From: Acidovorax radicis N35
GTDB taxonomy: Bacteria > Pseudomonadota > Gammaproteobacteria > Burkholderiales > Burkholderiaceae_C
Assembly (NCBI RefSeq): GCF_000204195.1
Contig: NZ_AFBG01000018.1
Location: forward strand, 248,001-312,000
Length of the DNA stretch: 64,000 nt
Reading direction: 5' to 3'
The notes under the pieces are model-generated. The model searched no databases and was not told the origin of the DNA. It saw only the letters and a list, made by a program, of their open reading frames with translations. Shown one piece after another: positions 61,300-64,000 of this stretch. A program made the position numbers and the translations under genes. Each line of letters starts with the position of its first letter. Within the stretch, counting starts at the first letter, position 1.

Positions 61300-63792
61300 C
61301 TACCGACCCAGCGCCCCTCGCCCCCTCCGCGTAGACCCCGCGATCTGACAAGCACGCCGGTACGCCCGCAAGGTCAGCTCCGCGCGCTGCATCACGGTGT
61401 CTTCCACGGCCGCAGCACGGTCGGCCAGCTCGTCGGCCTGGGCCTGCAGCAGTTCGGCCGGGCTCATCCCCGATGCCTCGCCCGTCAGCAGCGCAATCCC
61501 CTCGCTCACATGCCCCATGGTGTAGACGTGGAACAGCCCTCGCTCTACCGCGTCCAGCACGCTGCGGTCCAGCATCAGGTGGCGCTGGTTGCGGGCGGGG
61601 ATCAGTACGCCCTGCGTGCCGTCCAGCCCTGCGGTGCTGCAGGCGCGGAACCAGCCTTCGATCTTTTCGTTGATGCCGCCGACGGGCAGCACCTCTCCGT
61701 GCTGGTTCAATGCGCCGGTCACGGCGATGCCCTGGCGCAGGGGAAGGCCTGACAGGCTGGACAGCAGCGCGTACAGCTCGGCGCATGAGGCCGAGTCGCC
61801 TTCCACGCCGCTGTATTCCTGCTCGAACACGATGGACGCATTGAGTGCCAGCGGCGCCACGTGGCTGAACAGGGCGGTGAGGTAGCTGTGCAATATCAGC
61901 ACGCCTTTGTCGTGGATGGGGCCGGACATGTCGACCTCGCGCTCGATGTTGAGCAGGCCCTCTTGCCCGGCAAACGTGCGCGCGGTGATGCGCACGGGGA
62001 AGCCGAAGCGGTAGTCGCCCAGGTCGATCTGCGTCATGGCGTTGATCTGGCCGGTGATGGAGCCCGCCAGCGAGATCAGGCGCTCGCCTTCGGTGATGGA
62101 GTCGTGCAGTTCTTCTTCGGGCTGGTTGTGGCGCTGGGTGCGGGCGGCCAGGGCGGTCAACACGTCGCCCGCCTGCACCAGGGGGCCGCCGCGCGCCTTG
62201 CACAGCGAGGCGCTTTCGATGGCCAGCGCTTCGGTGTGTGCAAAGCGTGCGCTCTGGCGGCGCTGGTCGTCGGCCTCGCGGTGGGTTTGCTCCAGCAGCA
62301 GGGCCACGGCGTCGGGGCCGAAGGGGGGCAGGCCGCGCTTCTTGCAGACCTGTGCCACCAGGATGGCGGTGGCATGGTGGGTGGCGGGGGTGGCGGCAAA
62401 GTGGTCTGAAAAATCCACCTTCACGCGAAAGCGGCGCGCGGCGTCGGGGTCGGCGTCCTGCAGGGCGTAGTACTCGTCCACCGATCCGATCAGCACGATC
62501 TTCACATCCACGTCCACCGGCTCGGGCTGCAGCGCCACGGCGCCGCCGGGGCCATGGCCTGGGCCGCCGCCGCCTTCCTCGATCTGCAGGCGGCCGCAGC
62601 GCAAAAAGCGGCGCAGGCGCTGCCACAGGCCTTCTTCGGCAGCCAGGTCGTGCAGGTGCAGCAGGATGAAGCCGCCATGCGCCTTGAGCAGGCTGCCCGC
62701 GTGGATGCCGGTGTGGTCGGCCTGCACGGTGTCGGCGTCCGATCCATGCTCGATGCTGCCAAACAGCGTGCGCTGGGTGGGGTTGTCTTCCACCACCACG
62801 GGCGCGGCGGTGCGGCCGTGGTTGTCCACCACCAGGTTCACCTGGCAGCGGGCCAGCAGGTCGTCGAGTGCGTCCTTGCGGTCGTCTTCGGCGTCGGTGC
62901 CCTGGTCGCCACCGCGTTCGGTGTCCAGGGGCTCGAACAGGTCGATGTCGCCCAGCACAGCCTGCTCCACCTGGTCGAGCCAGTGGGTGAGCTTGACGGT
63001 GTCCTTGATCTGCTTGCGCAGGCCCTGGCGGATGTCGTGCAGGGCGTGTTCCACCAGGGGCTTGATGGTCTGGCGGCGCAGGGCGGCCAGGGCGTCGTCG
63101 CGGGCGCGCTCCAGCGGGCGGGCGGCTTCAAGAAAGCGGGCGATCTCGGTGCGCACTTCCTGCTCGGCGGCGTCGATCTCGGCGCGGCGCTCGCGCGGCA
63201 GGGCGCGGGCTTCGCTTTCGGTCAGCGGCTGGCCCTTGGGGCCGGTGAGGGTGAACACCATCTGCCCGCCGTCGCGCGTCAGGCGGAACTGGCGGGCTTC
63301 GGCAAACGCGTCCAGCGCCGCAAAGGCTTCGGCCTCTTGCGTTTGCCAGTTTTTTTCGATGCGCTCGGCCTCGGCCTTGAAGTCGGCGGCGGCCAGGCTT
63401 TTGGGGATGTCGGCCTGCAGGTTCTTGGCCATGTCGGCCAGGCCCTGGCGCAGCTGGCGGCCCTGGCCCGCTGGCAGGCGCAGGGCGCGGGGGCGGTCGG
63501 GCGTGTCGAAGTTGTGCAGGTAGCACAGGTCGGGTGGCACGGCGCGCTGGCTGGCTGCCGCCTGCATGGCCTGGCGCAGCAGCGACGCGCGGCCGCTGCC
63601 CACTTCGCCCAGCACAAACAGGTGGTAGTCGGGCTGGTGCAGGCCCAGGCCAAACTGGGCGGCGGCCTGGGCGCGCTCCTGGCCGATCCAGGGCAGGGGC
63701 AGGTCTTGCAGTTCGGCCGTGCTGGCAAAGCCCAGCGTTGCGGGGTCAATCGTCAGCCGCAGCTGGTGGGGGGCGAGGGCAAAGGCGGGCAT
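61300..63792 (-). CDS. Lon-family ATP-dependent protease (LonB/YcbZ-like)
   Basis: The protein has 830 residues. The N-terminal AAA-like part has a modified P-loop, GEVGSGRAS (62-70), with Arg68 where Lys is usual. A coiled insert follows (about 130-260), then the second AAA half with HGGFILLHLHDL and KIVLIGSVDEYYAL. The C-terminal S16 protease domain has Ser667 in GDSAS and Lys710 in GGINEKIEG. Their separation of 43 residues equals that of the Ser/Lys dyad I recall for E. coli Lon (679 and 722). It is likely a cytoplasmic quality-control protease. ATG 63792 begins MPAFALAPHQLRLTIDP, the usual N-terminus of this group. Confidence 0.9.
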   Translation of the reverse strand: MPAFALAPHQLRLTIDPATLGFASTAELQDLPLPWIGQERAQAAAQFGLGLHQPDYHLFVLGEVGSGRASLLRQAMQAAASQRAVPPDLCYLHNFDTPDRPRALRLPAGQGRQLRQGLADMAKNLQADIPKSLAAADFKAEAERIEKNWQTQEAEAFAALDAFAEARQFRLTRDGGQMVFTLTGPKGQPLTESEARALPRERRAEIDAAEQEVRTEIARFLEAARPLERARDDALAALRRQTIKPLVEHALHDIRQGLRKQIKDTVKLTHWLDQVEQAVLGDIDLFEPLDTERGGDQGTDAEDDRKDALDDLLARCQVNLVVDNHGRTAAPVVVEDNPTQRTLFGSIEHGSDADTVQADHTGIHAGSLLKAHGGFILLHLHDLAAEEGLWQRLRRFLRCGRLQIEEGGGGPGHGPGGAVALQPEPVDVDVKIVLIGSVDEYYALQDADPDAARRFRVKVDFSDHFAATPATHHATAILVAQVCKKRGLPPFGPDAVALLLEQTHREADDQRRQSARFAHTEALAIESASLCKARGGPLVQAGDVLTALAARTQRHNQPEEELHDSITEGERLISLAGSITGQINAMTQIDLGDYRFGFPVRITARTFAGQEGLLNIEREVDMSGPIHDKGVLILHSYLTALFSHVAPLALNASIVFEQEYSGVEGDSASCAELYALLSSLSGLPLRQGIAVTGALNQHGEVLPVGGINEKIEGWFRACSTAGLDGTQGVLIPARNQRHLMLDRSVLDAVERGLFHVYTMGHVSEGIALLTGEASGMSPAELLQAQADELADRAAAVEDTVMQRAELTLRAYRRACQIAGSTRRGRGALGR

Positions 63793-63850
63793 CGGTGCGG
63801 GCGTTGGGGGAGGGCAGGTCGTCAGACTGGGTCTGCCATCTCAAAATATG

Positions 63851-63910
63851 GATAAAAATGACCGCTAGCGCTTTATGGATAAGCGCAAGTAGCTATAAAA
63901 ATAATAGTAA
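63851..63910 (+). repeat. dispersed repeat, copy C
   Basis: The segment runs GATAAAAATG, ACCGCTAGCGCTTTATGGAT, AAGCGCAAGT, AGCTATAAAAATAATAG and is nearly the same as copy B at 16161. It lies between the protease gene and the end of the next minus-strand gene. Confidence 0.85.
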
Positions 63911-63915
63911 CCAGT

Positions 63916-64000
63916 CAATGGGCCACGGGGCAGGCCCCGGCAGGTGCGCCACCCGCCTGCGCATGGCTGCGCGCATCGGCCAGCGCCGCAGCGGTGGGCG
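63916..64000 (-). CDS. 3' end of an unidentified gene, running off the right edge
   Basis: Reading the minus strand from the right edge gives an open frame of about 27 codons ending GGAPAGACPVAH and a TGA at 63916-63918. The amino-acid composition (Ala-rich helix, then Gly/Pro/Cys) fits a protein C-terminus, and codon use is high-GC like the neighbouring genes. Too little is visible to name the product. Confidence 0.4.

Noticed and set aside
62554..63855. Open frame of 433 codons on the plus strand antisense to the Lon-like protease
   Set aside because: Gly/Val/Gln-rich low-complexity translation; the antisense gene has its catalytic dyad and a normal start.

Overview
The window is high-GC, gene-dense chromosomal DNA that reads as a betaproteobacterium of the family Comamonadaceae, most likely Acidovorax or a close relative. 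The reasons are the gene order cysS / glycosylase / accA and tilS / lysC remnant / tRNA-Ser, the Bug-type tripartite tricarboxylate transporter, the many Liv-type (HAAT) ABC transporters, and a short dispersed palindromic repeat that I associate with this family. This assignment is inference from recalled gene content, not from a database search.

Layout. 1-2.1 kb: two cell-envelope genes on the minus strand (L,D-transpeptidase, TPR/NTF2-like protein). 2.3-9.4 kb: housekeeping genes on the plus strand (cysS, an AlkA-type glycosylase, accA, a chemoreceptor, tilS), then a decayed aspartokinase fragment and tRNA-Ser(GCU). 9.4-15.3 kb: an Hsp15-like protein and a TctE/TctD two-component system divergent from a TctCBA tricarboxylate transporter. 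15.4-16.2 kb: a DUF2325 gene behind a Fur-box-like site.

16.3-29.0 kb is a coherent locus for extracellular polyhydroxybutyrate use. It holds a sigma-54 activator, a palindromic upstream site and a -24/-12 promoter, a periplasmic binding protein, a secreted PHB depolymerase, a complete Liv-type ABC importer, a 3-hydroxybutyrate-oligomer hydrolase lipoprotein, a second binding protein and an alpha/beta hydrolase. The arrangement suggests polymer is cut outside the cell, oligomers are trimmed, and 3-hydroxybutyrate or its oligomers enter through the importer.

29.1-35.4 kb: small redox and envelope genes, then a tightly overlapping light/stress operon (lipocalin Blc, FAD oxidoreductase, DUF2256, DASH-type cryptochrome, iron-sulfur photolyase, SDR). 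35.5-37.6 kb: a ParD-like antitoxin gene translationally coupled to a type I methionine aminopeptidase, and an orphan gene. 37.6-50.3 kb: an XylR/DmpR-type sigma-54 activator divergent from a long operon (benzaldehyde-dehydrogenase-like ALDH, SDR, HSL-type hydrolase, two binding proteins, outer-membrane channel, Liv-type ABC importer) preceded by a near-consensus sigma-54 promoter. It probably imports and oxidises an aromatic or related ester, alcohol or aldehyde.

50.4-58.0 kb: accessory single genes (SnoaL-like, AraC, NmrA-like, LysR, DUF1810, zinc-ribbon protein, lysophospholipase-like hydrolase, unknown 564-aa protein). 58.1-61.1 kb: a membrane-anchored KAP P-loop NTPase of lower GC, a possible defence gene. 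61.3-63.8 kb: a Lon-family protease. The window ends inside a further minus-strand gene.

The most notable observations are the PHB degradation/uptake locus, the dispersed repeat family with one copy read through in frame inside tilS, the truncated and frameshifted lysC beside tRNA-Ser, the two sigma-54 regulons with visible promoters, the ParD-like/Map pair and the KAP NTPase.
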